Shown here piece by piece: positions 9,603-18,347 of a DNA stretch of 64,000 nucleotides (within the stretch, counting starts at the first letter, position 1; each line of letters opens with the position of its first letter). The stretch covers positions 62,001 to 126,000 of the forward strand of contig CAWIPO010000007.1 in the NCBI GenBank assembly GCA_963838095.1, given 5' to 3'. This DNA is from CAWCGU01 sp963838095. GTDB taxonomy: Bacteria; Actinomycetota; Thermoleophilia; Solirubrobacterales; 70-9. Below the pieces are notes generated by a model. That model worked only from the letters and a program-made list of their open reading frames with translations. It searched no databases and was not told where the DNA came from. The position numbers and the translations under genes are program-made.

Positions 9603-9634
9603 GCCTAAATCTCCAAATCTCTATCGGGATTCGC

Positions 9635-9656
9635 GCCTTACTTCAGAAAGTGTAGC
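9635..9656. promoter_or_regulatory. Candidate Rrf2 site before the rhodanese-E1 gene
   Basis: TTACTTCAGAAAGTGTA shares TACTTCAGAA with the perfect operator at 19620-19642. On the - strand its right half reads GAAGTAAGG and contains a -10-like TAAGGC, giving a leader of about 26 nt before the GTG at 9602. The symmetry is imperfect, so it is weaker than the other two sites. Confidence 0.4.
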
Positions 9657-9664
9657 GAGGCTTG

Positions 9665-10522
9665 CTACAGGCTGGGGCGCATCTGCCGCAGGCGGCGGAC
9701 GCGCTCCTCGATCGGCGGGTGGGTCGAGAACAGGCTCGCGATCCCACGACCGCTGAACGGCTTCACGATGTAGAGCGGCTCGGCCGCCTGGTTCACCTGC
9801 ATCGGGATCGCCTTGGCGCCCTCCTCCAGCCGCAACAGCGCGCTCGCAAGCGACTCGGGATTGCCGCAGATCGACGCGCCTGTGGCATCGGCCGAGTACT
9901 CGCGCTGGCGCGAGATCGCGAGCTGGATCAGCGTTGCTGCGAGCGGTGCCAGGATCAACATCGCGAGGCTGCCGACCAGCCCCAGCGGCGACTCGTCGTC
10001 GCCACCGAACCACATCAGCATGTAGGCGAGGTAGGTGATCGCACCGCCGATCGTCGCGGCGACCGACTGCACCAGCACGTCGCGGTTGCGGATGTGGGCA
10101 AGCTCGTGTGCGATCACGCCGCGAAGCTCGTCCTCGGAGAGCAGCTTCGTGATCCCGCGGGTCACCGCGACGGCCGAGTTCTTCGGACCGCGGCCGGTGG
10201 CAAAGGCATTCGGCTGATCTTGGGGGATCATGTACAGGCGCGGCATCGGCAGATCGGCGCGCGTGGTCAGCTCACGCACCATCTGATAGAGGCGCGGCGC
10301 CTCGGATTCCTCCAGCGGCTGGGCGCCGGACATCTTCAGCGCGATCTTGTCGCTGAACCAGTACGCGCCCATGTTCATCACCGCGGCGATGCCGAGGAAC
10401 AGCAGAGCGGTCTGCTGTCCGCCGATCGCAAAGCCGATGACGACGAACAGGCCGGTGATGGTCGCCAGCAGGATCGTCGTCCGTACGCCGGCGGCCCAGT
10501 TGGATTTACGCGTGGTTGTCAT
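9665..10522 (-). CDS. htpX: HtpX membrane zinc metalloprotease (M48)
   Basis: HtpX degrades misfolded inner-membrane proteins. The zinc motif is HELAH within GVIAHELAHIRNRD, two hydrophobic helices lie near the N-terminus and two follow the active site, and SADATGASI holds the downstream acidic residue. The ATG at 10522 (MTTTRKSNWAAG) with AGGAG upstream was chosen; a TTG at 10531 is also possible. Length, about 285 residues, is normal. The gene is monocistronic, divergent from the histidine kinase. Confidence 0.93.
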   Translation of the reverse strand: MTTTRKSNWAAGVRTTILLATITGLFVVIGFAIGGQQTALLFLGIAAVMNMGAYWFSDKIALKMSGAQPLEESEAPRLYQMVRELTTRADLPMPRLYMIPQDQPNAFATGRGPKNSAVAVTRGITKLLSEDELRGVIAHELAHIRNRDVLVQSVAATIGGAITYLAYMLMWFGGDDESPLGLVGSLAMLILAPLAATLIQLAISRQREYSADATGASICGNPESLASALLRLEEGAKAIPMQVNQAAEPLYIVKPFSGRGIASLFSTHPPIEERVRRLRQMRPSL

Positions 10523-10696
10523 TGCAGGCAAGAGCTCCTATGGTCAGGGTGGCGTCAGGGTTGCTACGCAAATTATGGCCAACGGGATCTCCAATCGGGC
10601 AGGGGTTTCCCCCTGTCCCGCATGAGTGCCAGCCCCCAATCGCATGTACGGCCGATCTCGCGCGCAAGCTCGCGTATGCCGATACTTAGGCCTACC

Positions 10697-11659
10697 GTGC
10701 GACGTCGAACGCTGCTCACCCAGGTCCTGGTGGCCAATCTGCTCCTGATCGTCGTTGCGACGTTCGCGGCGGCGTTCGCAACCAACCCCGACTTCGATCT
10801 CGGCGAGGACTCCGAAGCGGGAATCGTGCTCGGTCTCGCGATCGCCCTGAGCGTGGCGGTGAATATGTACATGCTCACCCGGCGTTTCGAGCCCCTGGAG
10901 CGCCTCGCCGACGAGATGGAGCGAGCAGACCTCAGCCGGCCCGGGTCGAACCTCGGAGCGAGCAACGGCCAGAGCGCACCCGAGGAGGTGCTCCGTCTCG
11001 AGCAGTCGTTCCGGCGCATGCTCGACCGTCTCGAGTCCGAACGCCGGCGCACCTCCAGCGCCGCGCTCGAGGCTCAGGAGCAGGAACGGGCCCGGATCGC
11101 TCGCGACCTCCACGACGAGGTCAACCAATCCCTGACCGGCCTGCTGCTGCGACTCGAAGCCGCCCGCACCCATGCGCCCCCGGAGCTCGCGAGCGAGATC
11201 GCGGAGACGAAGGCGCTCGCCAACCAGGCGATGAGCGAGCTGCTGTCGCTCGCACGGCAGCTGCGGCCGACCGCGCTCGACGACCTCGGCCTGAAGGCGG
11301 CGCTGGCCGGTCACGTCGACCAGGTCGGGCGGCAGTCGGGAATGGAAGCCACGTTCGAGTCCCTCGGCGACGCCGGCGCCCTCTCGCCCGAGGTTCAGCT
11401 CGTCGTCTACCGGGTCGCCCAGGAGGCGATCGCCAACGCCACGCGCCACTCCGGGGCCGAGCACCTCAGGGTGCGGCTGCTCAGCGACGGCGACCGAACA
11501 GAGCTCACGGTGTCCGACGACGGCCGGGGATTCAGCTTCGACGAGGCGACAAGCGGGCTCGGCATCGCCGGGATGCGGGAGCGCTCGATGCTCGTCGGCG
11601 GCGATCTGCAAATCGAGTCCCGCCCCGAGCTGGGGACGCGAGTGAGGTTGCGCGTCTGA
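10697..11659 (+). CDS. NarL-type sensor histidine kinase
   Basis: The protein has an N-terminal helix pair (LLTQVLVANLLLIVVATFAA and VLGLAIALSVAVNMYML), a HAMP-like linker, the HisKA_3 box RIARDLHDEVNQSLTGLLL with the phosphorylated His, and an HATPase domain (ANATRHSG, DDGRGF, GLGIAGMRER). It has no obvious periplasmic sensor domain. The GTG start (RRRTLLTQ) is preferred; ATG codons at 10622 and 10676 are in frame. The response regulator follows after 43 bp and is its obvious partner. Confidence 0.88.
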   Translation: MRRRTLLTQVLVANLLLIVVATFAAAFATNPDFDLGEDSEAGIVLGLAIALSVAVNMYMLTRRFEPLERLADEMERADLSRPGSNLGASNGQSAPEEVLRLEQSFRRMLDRLESERRRTSSAALEAQEQERARIARDLHDEVNQSLTGLLLRLEAARTHAPPELASEIAETKALANQAMSELLSLARQLRPTALDDLGLKAALAGHVDQVGRQSGMEATFESLGDAGALSPEVQLVVYRVAQEAIANATRHSGAEHLRVRLLSDGDRTELTVSDDGRGFSFDEATSGLGIAGMRERSMLVGGDLQIESRPELGTRVRLRV

Positions 11660-11690
11660 TGGCTCGCCCAAGCACCGTTACGAGAGGCTC

Positions 11691-11696
11691 TAAGGT
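11691..11696 (+). promoter_or_regulatory. -10 box, leaderless response regulator gene
   Basis: TAAGGT is followed by six bases (CAACGC) and the ATG at 11703, which places the expected transcript start on the A of the start codon. Confidence 0.55.
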
Positions 11697-11702
11697 CAAC
11701 GC

Positions 11703-12332
11703 ATGCGCGTCCTGATCGCCGACGACCACGGGATCGTCCGTTCCGGTGTCCGGCTGCTGCTCGAGCGGGAATCGGGAATCGAGGTGATCGGAGAGGCCTC
11801 GGACGGAGTCGAGGCGCGTGAGATGGCGATCCGCGACCACCCCGACCTCGCGATCCTCGACGTGAAGATGCCTCGCCTCACGGGCCTCCAGGCCACCCGG
11901 GAGATCCGCGAGCAGGCGCCCGACGTCGCCGTGCTGATCCTCTCGATGCACGACGACGAGCGCTATCTGTTCGAGGCGCTGAAGGCCGGCGCCTCCGGCT
12001 ACGTGCTGAAGCACCAGGCCGACCAGGAGCTGATCGACGCGGTCCGGGCGATCGAGCGCGGAGAGCCCTTCCTCACACCCGAGGCCCAGCGGGCGCTGAT
12101 CAAGGATGTGCTCGGGCGGGGCGCAGAGCGCACCGACGATCTGACGCCGCGAGAGGAGGAGGTCGTGAAGCTTGCGGCCGAGGCGCACACGAACAGGGAG
12201 ATCGGCGAGCTGCTGCACCTCTCAGAGAAGACGGTCGAGAACCATCGCTCAAACGCGATGCGAAAGCTCGGGATGCGCGATCGCACGGAGCTCGTGCGAT
12301 ATGCGATCCGCCGCGGGCTGATCGAGCCTTAG
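11703..12332 (+). CDS. NarL/FixJ response regulator
   Basis: This 209-residue regulator has a receiver domain (DDHG at the acidic pocket, phospho-Asp in LAILDVKMPRLTG, switch Lys in YVLKHQ) and a C-terminal LuxR-type helix-turn-helix (LTPREEEVVKLAAEAHTNREIGE, cut here only for length, then KTVENHRSNAMRKLG). It pairs with the kinase upstream. Targets cannot be told from sequence, although the tandem glycosidase array starts about 190 bp downstream. Confidence 0.92.
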   Translation: MRVLIADDHGIVRSGVRLLLERESGIEVIGEASDGVEAREMAIRDHPDLAILDVKMPRLTGLQATREIREQAPDVAVLILSMHDDERYLFEALKAGASGYVLKHQADQELIDAVRAIERGEPFLTPEAQRALIKDVLGRGAERTDDLTPREEEVVKLAAEAHTNREIGELLHLSEKTVENHRSNAMRKLGMRDRTELVRYAIRRGLIEP

Positions 12333-12365
12333 AGCGATCCGGCCGTCGCCGGGGCGCCGTGGTTG

Positions 12366-12411
12366 TTACAATCGCAACGAACGTTCGACAACCGTTGCGA
12401 GCGTTCGACAA
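12366..12411 (+). promoter_or_regulatory. Promoter with palindrome and direct repeats
   Basis: TACAAT at 12367-12372 is a good -10. It abuts TCGCAACG (12372-12379), mirrored by CGTTGCGA (12393-12400). CGTTCGACAA occurs at 12382-12391 and again at 12402-12411, exactly two helical turns apart. It lies before the decayed glycosidase array. The regulator is not recognised. Confidence 0.45.
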
Positions 12412-12443
12412 ATGCCGTGGTTTAGACGGGATCGGCGTCGAAC

Positions 12444-12515
12444 GGATGACGGCCACAAGGGCGCATTCTGCGCGCTGGCTCAGGGTCGAGGCGCCGGGGC
12501 GGCGCAATCACCGAG
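12444..12515 (+). pseudogene. Remnant of a third glycosidase copy (3' end)
   Basis: The stretch resembles the 3' end of the copy ending at 13872. Both share TTCTGCGCGCTGGC and translate to AFCALA after an acidic, Gly-rich run. It sits just before copy 1 as copy 1 sits before copy 2, so it is best read as the tail of a deleted third unit. Confidence 0.45.
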
Positions 12516-12516
12516 C

Positions 12517-13872
12517 GTGACGCTCGCGGCTGTTCGCGGCGGCGGTGATTGCGCTGAGGCTCTAACGCTGGTCTTGCCAGCCTGGGCTCGGCGCAGTCGC
12601 TGAGCCGCGACAAGGATCGACGCCAGCTGGTCGACGAAGCAGCTCCGAGCAGCGCGGCCTCGAGGTGCAGAACATCTCGCGCTGCTACACGAGAACCAGG
12701 CAGGGCAGGCAGGGTCTGGGTCTGCAAGTGGTACGCGAGGGGTCAGCGATGCCAGCGAGGCGTGCCGTACGAGTGCAGGGGCCGCGCGGTATACAACCCC
12801 GGCACCCGGCCGGTGGCAGCATCGACGAGCTGCGACAGCATCTTCGACCCGCAGATTCCGCTTCAGCCCAGCGCCGGCCCACACCCGCAGTTCGGCTACA
12901 GCGGGACGCAGTTCTACAACCTCGGCCAGACTGGTACGACCTGCTCGAGCGCAGCGGAGCCAGCGTCGTCCGCCAGGGGCTGGCCTGGAGCGCAGTGGAG
13001 CCCGCGCCGGGCCAGTACGACTGGCGGGTCTTCGACGCCGTCTACGAGAACCTGCTGCAGCGCGGGATCCGGCCGCTGTGGATCCTCACCCTCGCCCCAT
13101 GCTGGGCGCAGCCATCGGGCGCCAGCTGCGCGCCGGGTGGGCTGGGGTGTGTTGCACCCCAGCGAAGCCCACTACTCCGATTTCGCGAGGTTCGCGGCCG
13201 AGGCCGCGAAGCGCTATCCCGAATCGATCGGCTTCGAGGTCTGGAACGAGGCCAACTTCGACCCCTTCTGGGGCGGCGACGCCGACCCCGACGCCTACAG
13301 CGAGATGTTCAAACGAGTCGCGTCCGCGATCGACGCGGCGAAGCCGAGCATGCCGGTGTACACCTCGGGACTCTCGCCCCATTCCAAGCCGGGCCCGGAG
13401 GCGATCCCGTACGAGGACTTCATCGAGGAGATGTACGCCAGCGGCGCCGCACACTTCGCCGACGGGGTCGCGATCGCATCCGTATCCGGGCATCGGCTAC
13501 AGCGAAAATCCAGAGGACGGCGGCTACATCGAGCGGATCAGGGTGCATATGGAGCGGGTGGACCAGGTGATGCGCGCGCACGATGACGGCGACACGCCGA
13601 TGATCGTCACCGAAGTGGGGGTCGCGACCGCCGGCAGCGAGGCGTACACGCCCGAGCAGCAGGCGAAGGCCCTGGTCGACATCTACCAGCTCTTCCGTCG
13701 CATCGATGGCGTCCCGATGGTGATCATCCACCGCTTCGCCGACGACAACAGCGCCACCGGCGACGAGGCGGGCTTCGGAGTCGTCAGGGGGGACGGCACC
13801 CCGAAGGACGCCTTCTGCGCGCTGGCCTACCTTCGCGAGGCGCCCGTGCTAGCCGCTACCCTCGAGCCATGA
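12517..13872 (+). pseudogene. Clan-A glycosidase-like gene, tandem copy 1, broken
   Basis: This is a paralogue of the gene at 13869-15176. The signal-peptide region is degraded (stops near 12565 and 12600). The rest is readable only by changing frame near 12930, 13140 and 13480: PHPQFGYSGTQFYN, then ERSGASVVRQGLAWSAVEP, then FEVWNEANFDPFWGGD and VTEVGVATAG. WNEAN and VTEVG hold the two glutamates expected of a retaining GH-A (GH39/GH5-like) enzyme. Its stop overlaps the start of copy 2. Some frame changes may be sequence errors, but the damaged N-terminus suggests a real pseudogene. Confidence 0.75.
13857..13862 (+). promoter_or_regulatory. -10 box, leaderless start of glycosidase copy 2
   Basis: TACCCT is followed by CGAGCC and the ATG at 13869. 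It lies inside the last codons of copy 1. Confidence 0.5.
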
Positions 13873-15176
13873 AACGCCGGCCGCTGGTCGCGGCGGCGGT
13901 GATTGCGCTGGGGCTCTCCACGCTGGTCTTCACCGGCCTCGGCTCCGCGCAGTCGCTGACCCCCGACAAGGTGAAGGCGCTGCTCGAGAAGAAGCTCGAG
14001 CAGCGCGGCCTCGACGTCAAGAACATCTCGCGCTGCTCCCCGGCGAACAGGCCGAGCGGGAGGGTGTGGGTGTGCAACTGGTACGCGAAGGGTCGCGGCC
14101 AAGGAGGCGTGCCGTACGAGTGCCGCGGCAACGCGGTGTACAGCCCCCGCACCGACAGATGGCGCATCGACAGCTGCAGGAACAGCATCGAGCCGCAGAT
14201 TCCACTGCGCCCCCGGCCCGGGCCGCATCCCCAATTCGGCTACAGCGGGACGGAGTTCTACAACCTCAGCCAGCACTGGTACGGCCTGCTCGGACGCAGC
14301 GGCGCCACCGTGGTCCGGCAGGGCCTTGCCTGGAGCGCCGTCGAGCCCCGGCCGGGCGAGTTCAACTGGACCGCTTCGACGCCGTCTACCAGAAGATGCG
14401 GCAGCGCGGAATCCGCCCGCTCTGGATCCTCACCCTCGCCCCTGCTGGGCCCAACCCGACGGCGCCGACTGCCAGTCCGGGGGGTTCGGGGTGCTGCATC
14501 CGAGCGGGGGCCACTACGCCGAGTTCGCAAAGTTCGCGGCCGAGGCAGCCAAGCGCTATCCGGAGTCGGCCGGCATCGAAGTCTGGAACGAGGCCAACTT
14601 CGATCGTTTCTGGGGCGGCGAGGCGGACGTCAACGGGTACATCAGGATGTTCAAGCTGACCGCTCGCGCGATTCATGGGGCGAACCCGCAGATGCCGGTC
14701 TACACCTCGGGGCTCTCGCCGCACTCCAAGCGCAGTCCGGCGGCGATCCCATACCAGGTGTTCCTGAGGAAGATGTACCGCAAGGGAGCGGCCCAGCTCG
14801 CGGACGGGATCTCGGCGCATCCGTTCCCCAGCATCCGCTACACCTCCCATCCCAAGAGCGGCGGCTATATCGAGCGCATCCGCGTGCACATGGCGCGCAT
14901 CGACGCGTCATGCGCCGCTTCAAGGACGGCAAGACCCCGATCGCCGTCACCGAGGTCGGCGTCAAGACCGCCGGCCCCGAGGCGTACACGCCCAAGCAGC
15001 AGGCGAAGGCGCTCGTTGACATCTACAGGCTGTTCCGTCGCATCCGGGGCGTGCCTATGGTCCTCATCCACAGCTTCGCCGAGACGCCCGGCGTGAGCTG
15101 GGGAGTCGTAACCGAGCAGGGCAATCCCAAGCGCGCCTACTGCCGCCTCGCAAAGCTTCGCGGGTCGTCCTGCTAA
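13869..15176 (+). CDS. Exported clan-A glycosidase-like protein, tandem copy 2, frameshifted
   Basis: A signal peptide (VAAAVIALGLSTLVFTGLGSAQS) precedes a short Cys-rich domain (ISRCSPAN, VCNWYAKG, YECRGNAVY, SCRNSIEPQ) and a GH39/GH5-like barrel. The acid/base Glu is in EVWNEANFDRFWGG and the nucleophile in AVTEVGVKTAG. Three single-base losses interrupt it: near 14371 (NWT to RFDAVY), 14443 (LAP to CWAQP) and 14907 (RID to VMRRF). Together they restore the frame, and each falls in a short run, so sequencing error is likely and the gene may be intact. The substrate is unknown. Confidence 0.75.
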   Translation: MKRRPLVAAAVIALGLSTLVFTGLGSAQSLTPDKVKALLEKKLEQRGLDVKNISRCSPANRPSGRVWVCNWYAKGRGQGGVPYECRGNAVYSPRTDRWRIDSCRNSIEPQIPLRPRPGPHPQFGYSGTEFYNLSQHWYGLLGRSGATVVRQGLAWSAVEPRPGEFNWTASTPSTRRCGSAESARSGSSPSPLLGPTRRRRLPVRGVRGAASERGPLRRVRKVRGRGSQALSGVGRHRSLERGQLRSFLGRRGGRQRVHQDVQADRSRDSWGEPADAGLHLGALAALQAQSGGDPIPGVPEEDVPQGSGPARGRDLGASVPQHPLHLPSQERRLYRAHPRAHGAHRRVMRRFKDGKTPIAVTEVGVKTAGPEAYTPKQQAKALVDIYRLFRRIRGVPMVLIHSFAETPGVSWGVVTEQGNPKRAYCRLAKLRGSSC

Positions 15177-15217
15177 ATGCCCCCGTGGAGCACCAGCCGC
15201 CCGGGACTTCGACCCTT

Positions 15218-15237
15218 ATCCGACTCTTCAGTAGGAT
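15218..15237. promoter_or_regulatory. Rrf2 autoregulatory operator (candidate)
   Basis: ATCCGACT and AGTAGGAT flank CTTC, an eight-base inverted repeat with one mismatch. The right half contains TAGGAT, the likely -10 of the Rrf2 gene (ATG 15246). The same element, in perfect form, precedes the Rieske-sufB operon. Confidence 0.6.
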
Positions 15238-15245
15238 TTGTGGCG

Positions 15246-15851
15246 ATGCTGTTCTCGACGAAGGCTGAATACGGCGTCCGGCTGATGATCGAGCTCGGCC
15301 GGCGCGACGGATCGGAGCCGATCGCCCTCAGCGCGATCGCGGAAGCGGAGACGCTGCCGCTCTCCTACCTCGAGCACCTGGTGGCGAAGCTTCGCGAGGC
15401 CGGGCTCGTCAACTCCACTCGCGGCGCGCACGGCGGCTACCGGCTTGCCCGGCCGGCGGAGGAGATCACGATGCTGCAGGTGGTCGAGGCCCTGGAGGGA
15501 CCGATCGCGCCGATGGAGTGCTTCCACGAATCGCGCGAGGGGAGGGTGCTTTGCTCGCACGAGACCGACGGCGACCAAGCCTGCGCGACGAAGCTGCTCT
15601 GGACCAGGGTGCAGGGCGGCATCACCAGGGCGCTGGCCGGCTCGTCGGTGGCGGAGCTGGCGCAGTTCGCCGACAGGGCACAGTCGAGAAGAGACCGGTC
15701 GCCGGACAGGCTGTCTGACGCCCGGGAACCCGAGAGGAACGGAGACGAATGGCTGATCTCGAGATCACGAACCTGCACGTCAGCGCCGAGGACAAGGAGA
15801 TCCTCAGGGGCCTGGACCTCGAGGTCTCGACCGGAGAGATCCACGCGCTGA
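15246..15851 (+). CDS. Rrf2-family Fe-S regulator of the SUF genes
   Basis: The winged-helix core starts MLFSTKAEYGVRLMIELG and continues SYLEHLVAKLREAGLVNSTRG and GGYRLARP, typical of IscR-like Rrf2 proteins. Three cysteines (MECFHES, VLCSHE, DQACATK; spacing C-X10-C-X9-C) are placed where IscR binds a [2Fe-2S] cluster. The family core ends near 15670, yet the frame runs on for about 60 residues and overlaps sufC by 103 bp, so the true stop is probably earlier after a lost base (a stop in another frame is at 15718). It should sense Fe-S demand and control sufCS and Rieske-sufBD. Confidence 0.85.
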   Translation: MLFSTKAEYGVRLMIELGRRDGSEPIALSAIAEAETLPLSYLEHLVAKLREAGLVNSTRGAHGGYRLARPAEEITMLQVVEALEGPIAPMECFHESREGRVLCSHETDGDQACATKLLWTRVQGGITRALAGSSVAELAQFADRAQSRRDRSPDRLSDAREPERNGDEWLISRSRTCTSAPRTRRSSGAWTSRSRPERSTR

Positions 15852-16513
15852 TGGGCCCGAACGGATCGGGCAAGTCGACGCTCGCGAACGCGATCATGGG
15901 CCACCCCGGCCTGGAGATCACCGAGGGCGAGATCCGCTTCGGCGGCGAGGACATCGGGGAGACCGACCCCGACGAGCGCTCGCGCGCCGGCCTGTTCATG
16001 GCATTCCAGTACCCGGTCGCGATCCCCGGTGTCACCGTCGCCAAGTACCTGCGGATGGTCGTCAACGCCCATCGCGACGCGCGCGGAGAAGACCAGATCA
16101 GCCTGAAGGAGTTCCGCAAGCAGGCCGAGGCGGCGATGGAGCTGACCGACATCCCGCGCGAGTTCTCCAGCCGCTACCTCAACGACGGCTTCTCGGGCGG
16201 GGAGAAGAAGCGGATGGAGATCCTGCAGCTGGCGCTGATGCGGCCGAAGCTGGCGGTGCTCGACGAGACCGACTCCGGCCTGGACATCGACGCCCTGCGG
16301 GTCGTCGCCGAGGGCGTGAACAAGTACGCCGGCCCCGACATGGGCGTCCTGATCATCACCCACTACCAGCGCATCCTGCACCTGGTGCAGCCCGACTTCG
16401 TGCACGTCATGTACGCGGGGCGGATCGTGAAGCAGGGCGGTCCGGAGCTGGTGGAGCAGCTCGAGGCGAAGGGCTACGGCTGGATCAAGGAGGAGGTGGA
16501 GGCGGCGGCCTAG
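15749..16513 (+). CDS. sufC: SufC, Fe-S assembly ATPase
   Basis: SufC is the ABC-type ATPase of the SufBCD scaffold. Walker A is MGPNGSGKST, the signature NDGFSGGEKKRMEI and Walker B LAVLDETDSGLDIDAL, all exact for SufC. At 254 residues it has normal length. AGAGGAACGGAG upstream is a good ribosome site. It is separated from sufB and sufD by sufS, sufU and the rpf-like gene, an unusual split order for an actinobacterium. Confidence 0.97.
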   Translation: MADLEITNLHVSAEDKEILRGLDLEVSTGEIHALMGPNGSGKSTLANAIMGHPGLEITEGEIRFGGEDIGETDPDERSRAGLFMAFQYPVAIPGVTVAKYLRMVVNAHRDARGEDQISLKEFRKQAEAAMELTDIPREFSSRYLNDGFSGGEKKRMEILQLALMRPKLAVLDETDSGLDIDALRVVAEGVNKYAGPDMGVLIITHYQRILHLVQPDFVHVMYAGRIVKQGGPELVEQLEAKGYGWIKEEVEAAA

Positions 16514-16592
16514 CGCCGCAGCCGCCGATGGAGCCCGCAACCACAGCAAGCACACAGGCGAAACCTCCGCGGCACCATTTCCGATCGAGCGC

Positions 16593-17802
16593 GTGCGGGC
16601 GTCGTTCCCGGCGCTCGCGCGGGAGATCCGCGGGCTCCCGCTCGCCTACCTCGACAGCGGCGCATCCTCCCAGCGCTGCCTGGCAGCGCTCGAGGCGATG
16701 GACCGCTACGAGCGCCGCCACCACTCCAACGTCCACCGCGGCGCGCACACGATGTCGGCCGAGGCGACGGCCGCGTACGAGGGAGCGCGGGCGACGATCG
16801 CCGACCACGTCGGCGCCGCCGACAGGCGCGAGGTGATCTTCGTCCGCAACGCGACCGAGGCGATCAATCTCGTCGCGCGCTCGTGGGGCGCGGCGAACAT
16901 CCGCAGCGGCGATCGGATCGTGCTCACCGAGATGGAGCACCACTCCAACATCGTTCCCTGGCAGTTGCTGGCCGAATCCGTCGGGGCGGAGATCGACTGG
17001 GTGCCGGTGATCGACGAGAGCGCACTCGACCTCGACGTCTACGCGCAGCTGCTCGAGCGCGGACCGAAGCTCGTCGCGGTCACCCACGTCTCCAACGTGC
17101 TCGGGACCGAGAACCCGATCGCCGAGATCACGCGGCGGCTCACGATGCCGGCGCGCTGGTGCTCGTCGACGGCGCCCAGGCGGCGCCGAAACTGCCGGTG
17201 AACGTCGCCGAGCTCGGAGGCGGACTTCTACGCGGTCACGCGCACAAGCTCTACGGCCCGACCGGGGTCGGGACGCTGTGGGCGCGGCTCGACCTGCTGC
17301 GGGAGATGCCGCCGTTCCTCGGCGGCGGCTCGATGATCCGCAAGGTGACGACGTCGGGGACCACCTACGCCGACCCGCCGGCGCGATTCGAGGCAGGCAC
17401 GCCGGCGATCGCACCCGCGATCGGCATGGCGGCGGCGGTTCGGTGGCTGGACGGGATCGGAATGGAGTCGGTGCTCGCCCACGAGCGCGAGATCACCGCC
17501 TACGCGATCGAACGGCTCGCCGACGTTCCGGGGCTGAAGGTGTTCGGCCCGCCGCGGGGGCCCGAGCGCGTCGGGCCGGTCTCGTTCGAGCTCGAGGGAA
17601 TCCACGCCCACGACGTATCGGAGATCCTCGACCGCCACGGCGTCGCGGTCCGCGCCGGCCATCACTGCGCACAGCCGCTGATGGACCGCCTCGGCGTGGC
17701 CGCGACGGCGCGCGCGAGCTTCGGCGTCTACACGACGCCGGACGAGGTCGATCAGCTGGTCGACGCCTGCACGACGCGCGCCGGGTTTTCCAGCTCGACT
17801 GA
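16593..17802 (+). CDS. sufS: SufS cysteine desulfurase, frameshifted
   Basis: SufS takes sulfur from cysteine with PLP. Clear motifs are LAYLDSGASSQ, HRGAHTMS, RNATEAINLVA, EMEHHSNIVPWQ, VLVDGAQAAP, HKLYGPTG (PLP lysine), and RAGHHCAQPLM with the catalytic cysteine. The frame breaks at about 17138 (one G lost), at 17218 and 17240 (one base gained, then one lost), and at 17775 (one C lost), after which it ends RRVFQLD at 17802. No start other than GTG 16593 fits. An essential enzyme broken only by homopolymer indels is more likely misread than dead. Confidence 0.9.
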
Positions 17803-17818
17803 GGGACCCGAGGCCGCC

Positions 17819-18228
17819 TCAGCCGGCTCGTCGCTCTCCGTCGACGACCTGAAGCTCGGACTTCGCTCCCGGGCAGGAGATGCCAGGGACTACGTCGATC
17901 GCCTTCTTCACCTTGGCGAAATAGACGCCGGACTTCGCGGGTCGACGATGACCTCCCAGTTGCCGTTGCTGTCGGTCGTCGTCTCTCCGAGTGTCTTGTG
18001 CCGGCCGTTTCGCTTCTCCTTCTTCAGCTTCGCGACCCGGTCGGCCACGCAATAGTCGGTCTCGTCCGACTTCACCTTGCCGTGGAAGGGGGGCGGGCCG
18101 CTCTTGACCTTCACGGTGGTGTCGGCGACGCTGCCCGCGTGGCGCCGGTGGTGAGGATCGCGGTGGACGCGAGCGGTCACCACTGCGCTGAGGGTGATCA
18201 AGACGGTCTTGGAACGCGGTCGAGTCAT
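17819..18228 (-). CDS. Small exported protein of unknown function, frameshifted
   Basis: The likely protein has an N-terminal hydrophobic stretch (KTVLITLSAVVTA), a conserved-looking middle (GPPPFHGKVKS, DYCVADRVAKLKKEK, TDSNGNWEVIVDP) and a tail in another frame (AKSGVYFAKVKKAIDV, then a Cys). A single C lost from a CCCC run near 17941 joins the two parts. The two Cys could form a disulfide, and the beta-rich pattern resembles an Ig-like or carboxypeptidase-regulatory fold, but no family was recognised. It is convergent with sufS. Confidence 0.55.
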
Positions 18229-18347
18229 GGTTGAGGAGGCCCTGCCTGAGCTCGTGGTCGCGGCCGCCGAACCTACAGCGAGCGGTCAGCGCGTGCAAGC
18301 CGATCCGGATTCCTGGGCGCGGTCGACCACTCAGCTACCTGATACGT

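Noticed and set aside
12372..12411. LexA/SOS box at GAACGTTC
   Set aside because: The actinobacterial box needs CGAAC-N4-GTTCG; here the half-sites abut without the spacer.
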